Below the pieces are notes generated by a model, which saw only the letters and a program-made list of their open reading frames with translations, was not told the origin of the DNA and made no database searches. Source: Eutrophocola sp049446715 (GTDB lineage Bacteria > Pseudomonadota > Gammaproteobacteria > Pseudomonadales > Pseudohongiellaceae). From it: a stretch of DNA of 64,000 nucleotides. The translations under genes were made by a program, and so were the position numbers. Where the stretch lies: the NCBI GenBank assembly GCA_049446715.1, contig JBMTQX010000007.1, positions 1 to 64,000 of the forward strand, given 5' to 3'. Shown here in pieces: positions 1 to 8,361 of the stretch (position 1 is the stretch's first letter; each line of letters begins with the position of its first letter).

Positions 1-303
1 CGCGACCTGCCCAGGGAACTGCGCGAGCTTGCCGGGTTTCTGGATATTCCCATTGATGAAGCGCGCTGGCTACAAATCGTCGAGTTCTGCACCTTTGACT
101 GGATGCGCGCGGATGCGGAAAAGGTGGCGCCAATGAGTGGTGTGAAGTTCAAAGACGGCGGCAAGACCTTCATCCACAAGGCCACGAACAACCGCTGCAA
201 GGATGGGCTGACGGAAGCCGATTACCAGGAATGCCTGGACCTGGCAGAAAAAGAGTTGGGGGCACAATGTGCTGCCTGGGTAGTTAACGGTGGCCAGATA
301 TGA
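1..303 (+). CDS. Sulfotransferase family protein, C-terminal part (5' end outside window)
   Basis: The frame is open from the first base and ends in TGA at 301-303, giving the last 100 residues of a protein. The sequence reads like the C-terminus of a cytosolic-type PAPS-dependent sulfotransferase: a FLDIPIDEARW stretch, then GKTFIHKATNNRCKDGLT, which corresponds to the family's late PAPS-binding loop (usually RKG..G.W.). In this copy the loop is HKATNNRCKD, so the match is not perfect. Such enzymes move sulfate from PAPS to a hydroxyl group. The substrate cannot be told, and the catalytic N-terminal half lies to the left of the window. Confidence 0.7.
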   Translation, partial: RDLPRELRELAGFLDIPIDEARWLQIVEFCTFDWMRADAEKVAPMSGVKFKDGGKTFIHKATNNRCKDGLTEADYQECLDLAEKELGAQCAAWVVNGGQI

Positions 304-455
304 CGCTCGCCGGTGTCGTAGGGGCCTCAGGGCCGAACGCGTCTGGCGTAAAACTCGGGCCGGGATTCTGATAAAAGACCAGTCTGCGTTGAATGCGCAG
401 ACCGTATTCGTTACTTTAGTTCCCTTCATGCAGGAAAACACCATCCGGAGGGGAG

Positions 456-1712
456 ATGAACATCCAACTGACCAGGGCCGTTCGTGCCTTGTTATCCACA
501 ACCATCATACTCATGCTTGCAGCCTGTTCGTCCGAGGAGGAACAAGCCACGGCGCCAGTTGTCACGGATATGTCGACCGTGGCCTATACCGGTGCCCGCC
601 TCATACCTGGGGATGGTTCCGCACCGATTGAAAATGGCACACTGGTGGTGGCAGACGGCAAAATTACCATGATGGGAGCCACATCTGCTGTGCAGGTACC
701 TGCCGGTATCCAGGTGGTCGATGTGGGGGGTACCACCATCATGCCGATGATGCTGGATACTCATGTCCATCTCAGCACCAACCGGAATGACTTGATCCAG
801 GACTTGCGCAATCGTGTCAGGTTTGGCGTCGGTGCCGCCATGAGCCTGGGCATGGATGGCGAGGATGACATCCTGGCCGTACGCCAGGAAAGTATCGACG
901 GGGCAGCGCGTTACTTCAGTGCTGGTCGCGGTATTACGCGTCCTGAGCCCGATCGTACGGAAGTGCCGCACTGGGTGGACACTCCGGAAGAGGCCCGCGC
1001 CGCCGTGCAGGCCGAGGCCGCCCGTGATGTCGACATCATCAAGATCTGGGTCGATGACCGCAACGGCCAGTATGAAAAAATGACCCCGGCGTTATATGGT
1101 GCCGTGATTGATGAAGCCCACGCCAATGATGTGCGTGTGACAGCCCATATCTTCAATCTTGTGGATGCCAAGGGACTGCTCGAAGCCGGCATTGATGCCT
1201 TTGCCCATGGCGTCAGGGATACCGACGTGGACGCCGAGTTTGTCGCCATGGTGCAGGCCAGACCACAGGTAGTCGTGGTTCCCAACATGCCATACCGCGG
1301 CGTACCCACCGATTATGACTGGCTGGAAGGCCTGGTACCGGCCGATGAGCTGGCGCGGTTGCAGGCTCAGAAAGAAAACGAAGCGGCGGCAGAGGCCTGG
1401 GCCATCCAGGCACGCAACCTATACAAACTGAACCGCGCCGGCATGACCATTGCCATGGGCACCGACGGCAATGTGCCTTACGCGCCCCACGTGGAAATCG
1501 AGGATATGGTGATAGCCGGCATGACGCCAATGCAGGCCATTGTCGCCGCCACGGCCACCAGTGCTGACTTCCTCGGCCTGGACGACACCGGTGTGCTGGC
1601 TGCAGGCCAGGATGCCGATTTCATCGTGCTGGAAGCCAATCCGCTGGATGACATTACCCACACCCGGCAGATACGCATGGTGGTGTACCAGGGTGAACAG
1701 GTCGACCGGTAG
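456..1712 (+). CDS. Amidohydrolase-family lipoprotein
   Basis: This is a 418-residue metal-dependent hydrolase of the imidazolonepropionase/prolidase-like amidohydrolase branch. The signal peptide ends in a lipobox, LAAC with Cys24, so the enzyme is probably anchored to a membrane facing the periplasm. Metal and catalytic residues are visible in order: H103 and H105 (DTHVHLS), K196 (IIKIWVDD, the likely carboxylated Lys), H231 (VTAHIFN), H251 (FAHGVRD) and D337 (MGTDGN). A good Shine-Dalgarno, GGAGGGG, precedes the ATG. Substrate is unknown; peptidic amides, hydantoin-like rings and lactones are possible. It faces the dienelactone-hydrolase-like gene across a shared terminator. Confidence 0.85.
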   Translation: MNIQLTRAVRALLSTTIILMLAACSSEEEQATAPVVTDMSTVAYTGARLIPGDGSAPIENGTLVVADGKITMMGATSAVQVPAGIQVVDVGGTTIMPMMLDTHVHLSTNRNDLIQDLRNRVRFGVGAAMSLGMDGEDDILAVRQESIDGAARYFSAGRGITRPEPDRTEVPHWVDTPEEARAAVQAEAARDVDIIKIWVDDRNGQYEKMTPALYGAVIDEAHANDVRVTAHIFNLVDAKGLLEAGIDAFAHGVRDTDVDAEFVAMVQARPQVVVVPNMPYRGVPTDYDWLEGLVPADELARLQAQKENEAAAEAWAIQARNLYKLNRAGMTIAMGTDGNVPYAPHVEIEDMVIAGMTPMQAIVAATATSADFLGLDDTGVLAAGQDADFIVLEANPLDDITHTRQIRMVVYQGEQVDR

Positions 1713-1744
1713 GCGCGATCAGCGAAAACCCTGGCGCATAAAAT

Positions 1745-1782
1745 AAAAAAGCCGTTCCTGTAAACAGGGCCGGCTTTTTTTA
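1745..1782. terminator. Bidirectional rho-independent terminator
   Basis: An A-run, GCCG stem with an inner CCTG/CAGG helix, and a T-run form a hairpin that can stop transcription from either side. It lies between the convergent amidohydrolase (ending 1712) and the dienelactone hydrolase-like gene (ending 1821). Confidence 0.8.
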
Positions 1783-1820
1783 TGGCAGGAGAAAAGACAG
1801 GGGTGGTTACACCCCCGGGT

Positions 1821-2696
1821 TCAGGCCAGGGCCTTGTCAAACAGCACCAGCAGGCGATCCCAGGCATGCTCGGCCTGGGCCTCGTCATAAACATCGGAAT
1901 CTGGCGGGCACCAGCCATGCAGGGTGCCTTCATAGACTTCCACCTCGGCATCGATACCGGCGGCGGCATAGGCCTGGCGCAGGGTGTCCTTGGCGACCGG
2001 ATTGGATTCGTCATCGTTGGCGGCAATGGCATGGAGCATGCTGGCGTTGGTTTTCGGAATCAGCAGATGCGGGCTGTTGTCGGCATCCGTGGCCAGCCCC
2101 CCGCCATGGAAGGTGGCGCCGGCGCGGAAACGATGGGGAACGGCAGCCACGGAGCGCATGACCATGGGGCCGCCCATGCAGTAACCGGTGGTGCCAATAC
2201 CACGGCTGGTGTCGACCGCATCCTGGGCATCCAGCCAGGTGACGAAGGCTTCAGCATCCTGGAAGTGAGTTTGTTCATTAAGCTGGCCGGCCAGGGCAAA
2301 CACCGTATTGCGGACATCGGGATCGGCGAAGCTGGCACCGGGTTCGACCACCGGGGCTTTGGCGCTGCGATAGAACGGATTGACCACCAACACGGAATAA
2401 CCGGACTGGGCCAGGCGGTCGCCCATCATGTTAAAGGCGGGACGCAGGCCGAGAATGTCCGGCCATACCAGCACGGCGGCATGACTGCCGCTGGCCGGAT
2501 GCACGAAGTAGGCATCGGCGACACCGTCGGGTGTCGTGATTTCCACATTGGTGCGGGTAATGGCCTGGGCATTGGCTACCGGTGGCAGGGCCATGACGAG
2601 ACCGGCACCGGCTGACAGTTTGTTGAACTTGCGACGGGTGAGTCCCGTTTTGTGGAAATGGGCTTCGTTGTCCTTGAGCGTTTTTTCGTCACACAT
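1821..2696 (-). CDS. Dienelactone hydrolase family protein with twin-arginine signal
   Basis: A 291-residue alpha/beta hydrolase. The N-terminus carries a twin-arginine-like motif (TRRKFNKL, R21-R22) followed by a hydrophobic stretch ending near ANA (about residue 43), so export by Tat is likely. The nucleophile elbow is GYCMGGP with Cys173, the Cys expected in dienelactone hydrolases rather than Ser, and a late HGW supplies the probable catalytic His. Cytosolic DLHs open dienelactones in the chlorocatechol branch of ring cleavage, but a periplasmic version suggests another ester or lactone. It stands alone on its strand, with the NTF2-like gene divergent. Confidence 0.85.
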   Translation of the reverse strand: MCDEKTLKDNEAHFHKTGLTRRKFNKLSAGAGLVMALPPVANAQAITRTNVEITTPDGVADAYFVHPASGSHAAVLVWPDILGLRPAFNMMGDRLAQSGYSVLVVNPFYRSAKAPVVEPGASFADPDVRNTVFALAGQLNEQTHFQDAEAFVTWLDAQDAVDTSRGIGTTGYCMGGPMVMRSVAAVPHRFRAGATFHGGGLATDADNSPHLLIPKTNASMLHAIAANDDESNPVAKDTLRQAYAAAGIDAEVEVYEGTLHGWCPPDSDVYDEAQAEHAWDRLLVLFDKALA

Positions 2697-2865
2697 GTGG
2701 TGGATCCCCCTGATGTTTGGGTCTGGTTATTGGTTTTATGATCGGGCCTTGCGGCCGTCAAGAATAGCCAGCCGCCCTCATAAAGTCCATGCGCCCCAGG
2801 GCGCCTGTTGTCGCCATCCAGGTGCTGAAGTATGCTCGGTCAATACGTCATCCAGGGTAAACACC

Positions 2866-3339
2866 ATGAAGATCACGACACGCCTAACCGGCATGCTGCT
2901 GGTACTGATCGTCTCATTCAACGTCTACAGTGCCGAGCCGGGTATCAGCCGCGAGGCTTACAACGAATATCTCGAGCTGTTCAATAACAACGACATGTCC
3001 TTCATCAAGTTCTATCACCCGGACGTGGTGCTGGAACTGGGTTCGTCGGAAATCCGGGGTGCCGAGGGCATTCGTGATTTCTATGCGGTGGTCAAGGAAC
3101 ATATCAGTGAGCGGGTGGATGTCACGGCGTTTATCGCTGACGAAGACCAGCTCGCCGTGGAGATTCCTACCACCTTCGAAGTGATCAAGGACTGGGAGGA
3201 CAGTTTCTGGGGTGTGCCGCTGAAAAAAGGGCAGGTGATGCGCATCATCAGCTGGGGTATTTACGATATTGAGGACGGCAAGTTCAAACGCATCCGGACG
3301 GCGCGCTACCGCATGATCAATGACTGGCAGTTCGACTAA
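2866..3339 (+). CDS. Secreted NTF2/SnoaL-like protein
   Basis: A 157-residue protein with a Sec signal peptide (cleavage probably after VYSA, about residue 24). The rest has the size and pattern of an NTF2-like cone fold: a YLELFNNNDMSF helix, FYHPDVVLEL strand, and a beta-sheet ending in RTARYRMIND. The open frame extends further upstream, but the ATG at 2866 is the only start that places the signal peptide at the N-terminus. Members of this fold act as isomerases, cyclases, dehydratases or simple ligand binders; nothing here fixes the role. It precedes the quinoprotein gene by about 60 bases on the same strand and may be co-transcribed with it. Confidence 0.65.
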   Translation: MKITTRLTGMLLVLIVSFNVYSAEPGISREAYNEYLELFNNNDMSFIKFYHPDVVLELGSSEIRGAEGIRDFYAVVKEHISERVDVTAFIADEDQLAVEIPTTFEVIKDWEDSFWGVPLKKGQVMRIISWGIYDIEDGKFKRIRTARYRMINDWQFD

Positions 3340-3402
3340 AGCTGTCCACGGCGACATGAACAGTATTTACACATTCACTGGCCATAATGGCGAACAATAA
3401 TA

Positions 3403-5499
3403 ATGAGACGGGGATTCAGGGGGACACACCGCGTGGCAATATCAGGGTTCACTGCACGCAAGCTGGTGCCGGCATTCATGCTGGGCCTGCTCACCACGCC
3501 AACGCTGCTGGCGCAGGAAATGGCCGAAGGCCTGGAAATCTTCAACTCGGTTTGTGCCCACTGCCATGGTTCCAATGGCTCCGGCGGTACGCTTGGCCCG
3601 AGTATTCTCGAACGCGTTGCCGATGAGGACGACCAGGCCCTGGTCGCTTTCCTGCGTACCGGCAGCCCTGAGAAGGGTATGCCGCCCGTGGTCATCGATG
3701 ACGGGCAGATGCCGGCATTGCTCGATTACGTGCGCTTCCTGGCCACCAATTTCATGCCCACTTCCGGCGACAACGCCACCTCCTTCAATCCGCTGGCATC
3801 GATGTCCGCCATCGAGAACTTCCGGCCGGTCACCGATGAGATGCTGCGCAATCCCGATCCCGAAGACTGGCTCATGTTCAGCCGTACCTATGATGCCCAG
3901 CGCTTCAGTCCGCTCGACCAGATCAACCGTGACAATGTGGATGACCTGACCCTGGCCTGGACCCTGGGCCTGCCCGCGGGCATCACCGAAACCATTCCGA
4001 CCGTCTATGACGGCATCATGTACCTGACCACGCCGGATTCCGGCATAGTGGCACTGGATGCCACCACCGGTGACCTGATCTGGCGCCACATGCCGGAAAT
4101 CGAGGGCCGGGGCAGGGGACGCTCGAAGACCATGGCCATTTATGAGGACATGATCTATTTCGGCGCCTCCGATGGTTCGATTATTGCCCTGGATGCGGTG
4201 ACCGGCGAGCAGCGCTGGCGCAGCGAAACCTCCGGGCGCGATATCACCTCCGGCACCTTCGTGGCGGAAGGCAAGGTCTACACCGCAGGCACCTGCCGCC
4301 AGCGGGATGACTGTGTCATTACTGCCCATGATGCCCATACCGGCGAATTGGCCTGGACCTTCTATACTACGCAGTCGCCCGACCAGCCGCCCGGCTATGA
4401 CACCTGGGCCGGTGTGCCCCTGGCAGATCGCCGGGCCTCGGCCTGGGGCCTGCCGGGCTCCTATGACCCGGACAGCGGCCTGATCTACTGGGGCATTGCC
4501 AACCCATCCCCCTATACCCGCTATGACCGCCACAACGGCAACTCTGCCGCTGTGCCCTATACCGCCCCCGCCGAGTTGTACAGCAACTCCACCGTGGCCC
4601 TGGACCCGGACACGGGTGAGCTGGCCTGGTATTACCAGCACCTGCCCGGCGATGACTGGGACGAGGACATGAACGAGGAGCGGATCATCTTCACCACGAA
4701 GATCAATCCGGATCCCGAGCACGTGAAATGGATCAACCCGGCTGTGGTCGGCCAGACCCGCGATGTCGTGGTGAATGTGGGCGAGGGCGGTGGCCTCTGG
4801 GTGCTGGACAAGCACACCGGCGAATTCCTGTGGGCGTTGCCGTTCCCCGAAGAGCATGAGAACTTCCTGATTGCCGATATCGATGTCAATACCGGCCTGA
4901 CCACCATTAACAGCGACCTGCTGCTGACCGAGCCTGGCGCCCACCGTATCATCTGCTACTTTAATACCCGGTCCTACTGGCCCAGCTCCTACGATCCCGA
5001 CCGCAACATGATGTACGTCCCGTTCGTGCGCAACTGCCTGAACATGACATCGGCGGTGCCAGCCAGCGAGGGACGTCCTGCCCAGCCACAGAGCCGCATC
5101 GGCATTGTTGCGCCGGGTATCACCACGGACGAGCTGAACGGCATGGCCAGAATCAACATGGAAACCGGCGAGATCGACTACTGGCACACCGGCCTGATTC
5201 CCACCACGGCCTCCATCCTGACCACTGGCGGCGACCTGCTGTTCTGGGGTGACGTCAATCGTCGTTTTCGGGCCCAGGACATGGACACCGGCGAAGTGCT
5301 CTGGGAAACCATCCTGGGCGGCCCTATTTCCACGAGCAACATCACTTACAGTGTTGACGGCCGGCAGTATGTGGCTGTGATCACGGGCAACAACCTGTCA
5401 GCCCCGGGCATCAACACCGGCACCATGGGGCCACTGCGCCTGAATATCGACAACGGCTCCGGCAACAATCTGTATGTGTTCGCCCTGCCTGAAGACTGA
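3403..5499 (+). CDS. Quinoprotein dehydrogenase with N-terminal cytochrome c domain (PQQ type)
   Basis: A 698-residue periplasmic protein: signal peptide, a small cytochrome c domain with haem motif CAHCH (C51, C54, H55), then a PQQ-dehydrogenase beta-propeller starting around 150 (DWLMFSRTYDAQRFSP). Repeated ALDAxTG(E/D)xxW blades are clear at 217-227, 262-272 and 309-318. The usual quinohaemoproteins carry haem at the C-terminus, so this order is reversed. The presumed active-site Asp is D420 in WDEDMNEE, followed two residues later by D422. It should pass electrons from an alcohol or aldehyde via PQQ to its own haem. A GTG at 3433 with an upstream GGGGG is an alternative start. Confidence 0.85.
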   Translation: MRRGFRGTHRVAISGFTARKLVPAFMLGLLTTPTLLAQEMAEGLEIFNSVCAHCHGSNGSGGTLGPSILERVADEDDQALVAFLRTGSPEKGMPPVVIDDGQMPALLDYVRFLATNFMPTSGDNATSFNPLASMSAIENFRPVTDEMLRNPDPEDWLMFSRTYDAQRFSPLDQINRDNVDDLTLAWTLGLPAGITETIPTVYDGIMYLTTPDSGIVALDATTGDLIWRHMPEIEGRGRGRSKTMAIYEDMIYFGASDGSIIALDAVTGEQRWRSETSGRDITSGTFVAEGKVYTAGTCRQRDDCVITAHDAHTGELAWTFYTTQSPDQPPGYDTWAGVPLADRRASAWGLPGSYDPDSGLIYWGIANPSPYTRYDRHNGNSAAVPYTAPAELYSNSTVALDPDTGELAWYYQHLPGDDWDEDMNEERIIFTTKINPDPEHVKWINPAVVGQTRDVVVNVGEGGGLWVLDKHTGEFLWALPFPEEHENFLIADIDVNTGLTTINSDLLLTEPGAHRIICYFNTRSYWPSSYDPDRNMMYVPFVRNCLNMTSAVPASEGRPAQPQSRIGIVAPGITTDELNGMARINMETGEIDYWHTGLIPTTASILTTGGDLLFWGDVNRRFRAQDMDTGEVLWETILGGPISTSNITYSVDGRQYVAVITGNNLSAPGINTGTMGPLRLNIDNGSGNNLYVFALPED

Positions 5500-6150
5500 C
5501 ACGCGCTGAGGGCTGGAGAGGGGCAATGCTCCCCTGGCCGGCTTGAATGTGGGAATGGTGGAAAGTGGGGAAGTGTTAAAAGTGTGCCAGGTGAAAGCCA
5601 GGATCAGGGCAGGAAAGCGGTAAAAAAGGGGCTAGCACCAGGCATCATGCCTGGCACTGGCCGTTGAAAGTCCGCACTAAGAGGGATTCCGTCCAGGATC
5701 TTAAGAAGCTTTCAAATAAGAACTAAAACATACCAAAATTCCAGTTACGCCAGCTTGCCCAATCAGTGTACAAAGTGACTGATCACAAAGTGCTCCGATA
5801 AAGCCCTCTGCCGTAACCAGCATAGTCTCAAGAGGGTTTGAGTTAGGCGTAAGCCAAGATAAGCGAGACAAGCAGGTCTGTACTGAACCGGCTCTGAAAT
5901 ACACTGAAATAATTTGAAACCGGCGCCACACATGGGTTTCAGGCAACCTTTGTCAGTATTTGGGCAGGGTGCACACTGGCCCGATGGCATCAGGCCGAAA
6001 GTCTGGATCTGAACCTGCCCGTTCCCGTCACTGAAACTGTAATGAAATCAGCAGGAAAGCCAGCGCACAGGCTTCACTTGCCGAGGTGCAGACACGCTAC
6101 ATGTGGGCTACCGGGCACCAATGCAACAGCGTATTAACCAGACAGGCACC
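5500..6150. other. Gene-poor region of about 650 bases
   Basis: No gene is convincing here. The stretch is less GC-rich than its surroundings and holds a 16-base-arm imperfect hairpin (5629-5661). Minus-strand frames around 5701-5990 are open but have no recognisable family, no ribosome-binding site and no partner gene. Together with the broken regulator that follows, it looks like a decayed or inserted segment. Confidence 0.5.
5629..5661. repeat. Hairpin-forming inverted repeat
   Basis: The core CCAGGCAT-C-ATGCCTGG is a perfect 8-base inverted repeat that extends to about 16 pairs with G-T mismatches. No T-run follows, so it is not a normal terminator. It lies 130 bases after the quinoprotein gene. 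Confidence 0.55.
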
Positions 6151-6593
6151 ATGACAGACTCAGACCAGTGCATCGAATATCACTTTGCAGGTTCCGCCTG
6201 AATGTTCAGGACAAGAGCCTGGCGGATCCTGCAGGACAGCCGGTACAGATCAGCCATCGGGCGCTGGATACGCTGGCCGTGCTGGTGCGCAATCGTGGCA
6301 ACACCTTGTCCAAGGAGACCCTGATCGAAACCGTGTGGCCGGATGTCTATGTTGAGGCAAACAATCTCAATCAGGCCATCACCGGCATTCGCAAGGCGCT
6401 CGGGGATAACAAGGAAGCCAGCCGTTTCATCAAGACCTTCAAGGGCAAGGGTTACTGTTTTGTCGCCGACGTGAAACAGGTCAGCGGTACCAATCTGCCG
6501 ACAGACGAGAGTCATGTCTACTTAGATCTCCAAAAAAATGGCCGGTTAATACCGGCCATTTTCGTGGTGGGTCAGCGACATCAGAAACTGTAG
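6151..6593 (+). pseudogene. Remnant of a CadC/OmpR-type winged-helix regulator
   Basis: The frame from ATG 6151 gives MTDSDQCIEYHFAG and then stops; the next frame, entered near 6190, continues directly with FRLNVQDKSL and a full Trans_reg_C winged-helix domain (LDTLAVLVRNRGNTLSKE, VWPDVYVEANNLNQAI, GKGYCFV). Joining the two restores the usual N-terminus of CadC-like proteins, so one base appears to be lost. After the DNA-binding domain the frame runs into the terminator of the next gene and stops at 6593. The membrane or sensor part found in such regulators is absent. A one-domain product could start at GTG 6168, but decay is more likely. Confidence 0.7.
6532..6564 (-). terminator. Rho-independent terminator of the beta-barrel gene
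   Basis: On the minus strand an ATGGCCGGT/ACCGGCCAT stem with a short ATTA loop is followed by seven T residues, just after the stop codon at 6581. Confidence 0.85.
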
Positions 6594-7366
6594 CGCAGGC
6601 CCACGTTCAGCACATTGGACTCGTTATTGATATCAAAGTTTGCCGGCAGCAGCCTGGCATCCAGCGATGCTTCATCGGCATCACGGAAGGTATAGCTGCC
6701 ATATGCGGAAAAAGCATCATTGATGTCATAACTGATGCCCAGGATGAATTGGTAAACAAAGCCATCGTCATCATCGCTCAGCACACCCACGGCTGAAGGC
6801 CTGAACTCGATTTCGGTATTGGCGGTGCCGATACCGACACCGACGTAGGGTGTGAATGCCGAGTCCGTGACAAAGTCGTAATAGGCATTGAGCATCAACG
6901 TCTCAGTCTCAAAATCACCCCGGCCATCGGCTACCAGGTTGGCTGTTGTCACACCCAGGTCGCCGACATTGCCACTGATCAGTACACCGGCATCGATACC
7001 GGAAAGATCGATGCCGGCTGCATTGACGTTCTGGTGGTTGTCCACGTCGGCGTCAGACATGGCGTATTCCAGTTCGAAACGGTAATTCTCGAGTTTCATG
7101 CCAAAGGCAATGCTGTATGCATCGCCGTTATCGTAATTGGTATGCCATGACACGGGGCTGCCTGCCGCAATGTCCAGCGGCGGAGTGACACCGGTCACTG
7201 CACCGGTTGTGAAGTTGGAGGTAAACGTGCCGTTATTGCTGGTGTCGTCCTGGTAATTTTTGCCAACGGATCCCGACACATAAAAGGATTGGGCCAAAGC
7301 CGGCAGTGACAGGGACAGCATGGGAACCAAAGGCAGAACTTTCAGTATTGAACTATGACGTAACAT
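6581..7366 (-). CDS. Outer-membrane beta-barrel protein
   Basis: A 261-residue protein with a Sec signal peptide (cleavage after ALAQ, residue 26) and alternating beta-strand patterns. It ends in NVGLRYSF, the aromatic C-terminus expected for insertion by the BAM complex. Phrases such as YYDFVTDSAFTPYVGVGIG and GISYDINDAFSAYGSYTFR are typical of small OmpA-barrel/OmpW-like porin-family proteins with eight or so strands. No ligand can be assigned. It is a single-gene unit: AGGAGA precedes the start, and its own terminator follows the stop. Confidence 0.8.
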   Translation of the reverse strand: MLRHSSILKVLPLVPMLSLSLPALAQSFYVSGSVGKNYQDDTSNNGTFTSNFTTGAVTGVTPPLDIAAGSPVSWHTNYDNGDAYSIAFGMKLENYRFELEYAMSDADVDNHQNVNAAGIDLSGIDAGVLISGNVGDLGVTTANLVADGRGDFETETLMLNAYYDFVTDSAFTPYVGVGIGTANTEIEFRPSAVGVLSDDDDGFVYQFILGISYDINDAFSAYGSYTFRDADEASLDARLLPANFDINNESNVLNVGLRYSF

Positions 7367-7504
7367 GGTTTTCTCCTGTTTTAAGTAGCGGGGATGGTTA
7401 CGCAGGAGATCAGGGTGCGGATTTTAATTAACTTTAAAAATGTGCTCTAAGTAACAGATAATTAAGGTTTTTAGAGGGTTTTTATGCAGAAAAAGAATAC
7501 GCCA

Positions 7505-8323
7505 TTACTGAATACGGATAAGACCTTCGGTCAGTTCAATGTACGTGCCGGCCGGGTCGGTGATGAAGGCAATACACAGATCGATGGCCTCGATGCATTC
7601 GGGGCCACGGTCAAAGGTGATACCCAGGGTTTCCAGCCGTGCGGCAAACGCTGCCAGGTCGGCGACTTCAAAGCCGATGTGGTCAATCGCATTACCGGCT
7701 GAGGGCAACAGTGGGGTTTCTGACGGGAAGAAATCCACCTGTCCGCCGGGGATAAGCGCCGAAGGCAGATTGCGGCGGGAACCGGGAGCGGCATCAAACA
7801 CCTCCACATACCACTGGCGCAGACCTTCAGCATCTGCCGTAAACAGGTGGGTGTGATGAAAGGCGATACTGTCGGTTTGCGTGGTGTCTGTGGCCAGTTC
7901 AAGGCGGACGCCGTCAGGCAGGTCGGCAATCACCTGGCCTTGGCCGTCATCGAAGAAAATCACCGCGCCTATAGCGGCCAGCTTTTGCTTGTATAGCGCG
8001 TAGTCATTCACCGTAAAGCCGATGTGATTGGCGGTGGTGGCCGTTGACGGGGTGCCGGGTTCGCCCTCCCGCAGCAGGATATGCATACCGGGAAACATCA
8101 GCAGTTGCAGCCGACCACTGCTTCTTTCCTGCGCCCCCAACTGAATCCAGAAGTCGCGGTGCCTGGCGACATCGGGCACCACCAGGTGGGTATGGCCGGT
8201 AGAGACACCGGCAGCGTTTGGGGCAGGCAATTGCGCTGCTGCGCCGAAGGCGGTAAAGCCGGCCAGCATCATGGCGGCCAGTCGGAACAGTGGGGTCATC
8301 GCGTTGCCCTTATTCTGGTCCAT
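7505..8323 (-). CDS. Secreted VOC (glyoxalase/bleomycin-resistance fold) protein
   Basis: A 272-residue protein with a signal peptide (cleavage near FGAAAQ) followed by two vicinal-oxygen-chelate modules. Module 1 begins with HTHLVVPDVARHRDFW, module 2 with FHHTHLFTADAEGLRQWYVEVF and ends with FITDPAGTYIELTEG. The His and Glu positions typical of metal-binding VOC enzymes are present (THLVV, NHIGF, HTHLF, IDHIGF, YIEL). The family includes glyoxalases, extradiol dioxygenases and epimerases, and the reaction is not clear here. Export is unusual for this fold. A second in-frame ATG eight residues downstream would give a more compact signal peptide. Confidence 0.7.
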   Translation of the reverse strand: MDQNKGNAMTPLFRLAAMMLAGFTAFGAAAQLPAPNAAGVSTGHTHLVVPDVARHRDFWIQLGAQERSSGRLQLLMFPGMHILLREGEPGTPSTATTANHIGFTVNDYALYKQKLAAIGAVIFFDDGQGQVIADLPDGVRLELATDTTQTDSIAFHHTHLFTADAEGLRQWYVEVFDAAPGSRRNLPSALIPGGQVDFFPSETPLLPSAGNAIDHIGFEVADLAAFAARLETLGITFDRGPECIEAIDLCIAFITDPAGTYIELTEGLIRIQ

Positions 8324-8361
8324 AGAGCCTGCAGCCCAGTGTCTGCCGCCAGGCGTTCATA

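Noticed and set aside
1782..2615. Glycine-rich plus-strand frame opposite the Tat-exported dienelactone hydrolase
   Set aside because: The minus-strand gene has a signal sequence, nucleophile elbow and terminator; the plus frame has none.
3442..5187. A 581-residue open frame antisense to the first quinoprotein
   Set aside because: It mirrors the coding strand exactly, has no ribosome-binding site or domain, and arises from the high GC at third codon positions.
5701..5990. Two overlapping minus-strand frames of 75 and 81 residues
   Set aside because: No ribosome-binding site, no family, Cys- and Leu-rich random look; kept only as part of the gene-poor region.
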